A stretch of 13,715 bases of DNA from Bacteroidales bacterium (GTDB lineage: Bacteria > Bacteroidota > Bacteroidia > Bacteroidales > Bacteroidaceae), in contig SFKY01000063.1 in the NCBI GenBank assembly GCA_004554665.1, positions 1-13,715 on the forward strand, written 5' to 3'. The notes beneath the pieces are model-generated. The model was not told the origin of the DNA and did not search any database. It worked only from the letters and a program-made list of their open reading frames with translations. Numbering within the stretch: position 1 is the stretch's first letter; each line of letters opens with the position of its first letter. The translations under genes and the position numbers were made by a program. Below are positions 13,197-13,715 of the stretch, in pieces.

Positions 13197-13715
13197 TTAT
13201 TCTTTCTTACACAGTGTGTAGTTGAAGTTTGTGTTAATGAGTTTCCACGTCAGGTGGTAGGGGTCGTCATAGCCTTCCTTGTTGAAGAAGTCAAGAGGTA
13301 CGATACCAAGCCGGTAGACTGTTTTCTCTTCGCTGTAGTTATTGTCAAGAATGCTATTGAGAGCACTGCACATATAAGGATTAAGGTCTTCGTCCCATGC
13401 ATAGTCCCATGGAGTGCGGACAGCAAGGGCATTACATGAAATGGTGTTGTATACGATGTACAGGCGGTCCTTGTTCGCAGATTCACATGCACTCTTGAAG
13501 GCTTTTTCTATGGCGTCACTTTTATCCTTTGTGTCATGTTCCTGATAGAATTTAAAGTAGAGATCCTCGATATATATTTTCTCGCCGTCTGCGTTAGTAT
13601 ATGAACCTGTACCATTTTCCGGCCATCCGTTTTCCAGATCTACACCATACGCATCGCTGGAATTGTTCTTGAAGCGACGCAGCAGAACGATTTTTCCTCT
13701 GAGGTTCTCCAACTT
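13197..13715 (-). CDS. PI-PLC-like phosphodiesterase, C-terminal part only
   Basis: The visible 172 residues begin KLENLRGKIVLLRRF and match the second half of the catalytic domain of bacterial phosphatidylinositol-specific phospholipase C. After RGKIVLLRRF come NGWPENGTGSYTN, the EDLYFKF region (QDxY-like in B. cereus), a helix with AIEKAFKSACESANKDRLYIVYNTIS, then WDYAWDEDLNPYMCSALNSIL and GIVPLDFFNKEGY near the end. The family cleaves phosphatidylinositol or GPI anchors, and bacterial enzymes are usually secreted. The two catalytic histidines lie upstream of the window, so activity cannot be judged. The frame continues past the right edge; the codon at 13710-13712 is TTG (Leu), not a true start. 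Base composition is near 45% GC by eye against roughly 60% in neighbours, suggesting later acquisition. Confidence 0.75.
   Translation of the reverse strand, partial: KLENLRGKIVLLRRFKNNSSDAYGVDLENGWPENGTGSYTNADGEKIYIEDLYFKFYQEHDTKDKSDAIEKAFKSACESANKDRLYIVYNTISCNALAVRTPWDYAWDEDLNPYMCSALNSILDNNYSEEKTVYRLGIVPLDFFNKEGYDDPYHLTWKLINTNFNYTLCKKE

Noticed and set aside
13710..13712. Start codon of the PI-PLC-like gene inside the window
   Set aside because: The codon is TTG within the conserved KLENLRGKIVLL segment, and the frame continues to the edge, so the gene is cut rather than starting here.
1..13715. CRISPR arrays, tRNA or rRNA genes, insertion sequences
   Set aside because: I saw no regularly spaced repeats, cloverleaf-like segments, rRNA sequence or transposase frames.

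Overview
The window looks like a chromosomal segment of a moderately GC-rich Bacteroidales bacterium, most likely Prevotella-like. The main evidence is promoters of the Bacteroidota form (TTTG, about 20 nt, then TAnnTTTG), weak or absent Shine-Dalgarno sequences, an ArgE-type deacylase of the Bacteroides/Prevotella kind, and an efflux and two-component cluster of a type common in that phylum. Species cannot be named from the sequence alone. There are no rRNA or tRNA genes, CRISPR arrays, insertion sequences or phage genes that I can support.

Left part (1-4500). A partial sodium-coupled NSS-family transporter (-) is divergent from a small VanZ-like membrane protein (+). Facing VanZ is a four-gene minus-strand operon: a long-chain acyl-CoA ligase, release factor 2 (prfB, ATGA overlap with the ligase), a 50-residue single-helix membrane protein, and a CYTH/triphosphate-tunnel enzyme. 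The operon is driven by a near-consensus promoter that sits back to back with an equally good promoter for the next gene.

Middle (4501-11500). An M20 deacylase of arginine biosynthesis (+) ends in a hairpin-rich convergent gap. A minus-strand efflux operon follows, transcribed in the order TolC-like outer membrane protein, membrane fusion protein, LolD/MacB-type ATPase, and eight-helix FtsX/MacB permease. Its genes overlap or are closely spaced. Together they form a complete tripartite ABC exporter.

Right part (11500-13715). Divergent from the efflux operon is a compact two-component pair overlapping by ATGA. The response regulator is a receiver fused directly to a Fis-type helix-turn-helix, with no AAA+ domain. 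The histidine kinase has one membrane helix and no visible sensor domain. A 7-3-7 palindrome lies in the divergent promoter region, and both promoters share a 12-nt -7 segment. The pair probably controls the exporter. After a perfect 14-bp hairpin, the window ends inside a clearly more AT-rich gene resembling the C-terminal part of bacterial phosphatidylinositol-specific phospholipase C.

The most notable points are the stripped-down two-component system, a 30-nt AT-rich element (27/30 identical) just upstream of two intra-operon start codons, a prfB without the usual programmed frameshift, and the PI-PLC-like gene of foreign composition. No clearly new biological system is demonstrated.
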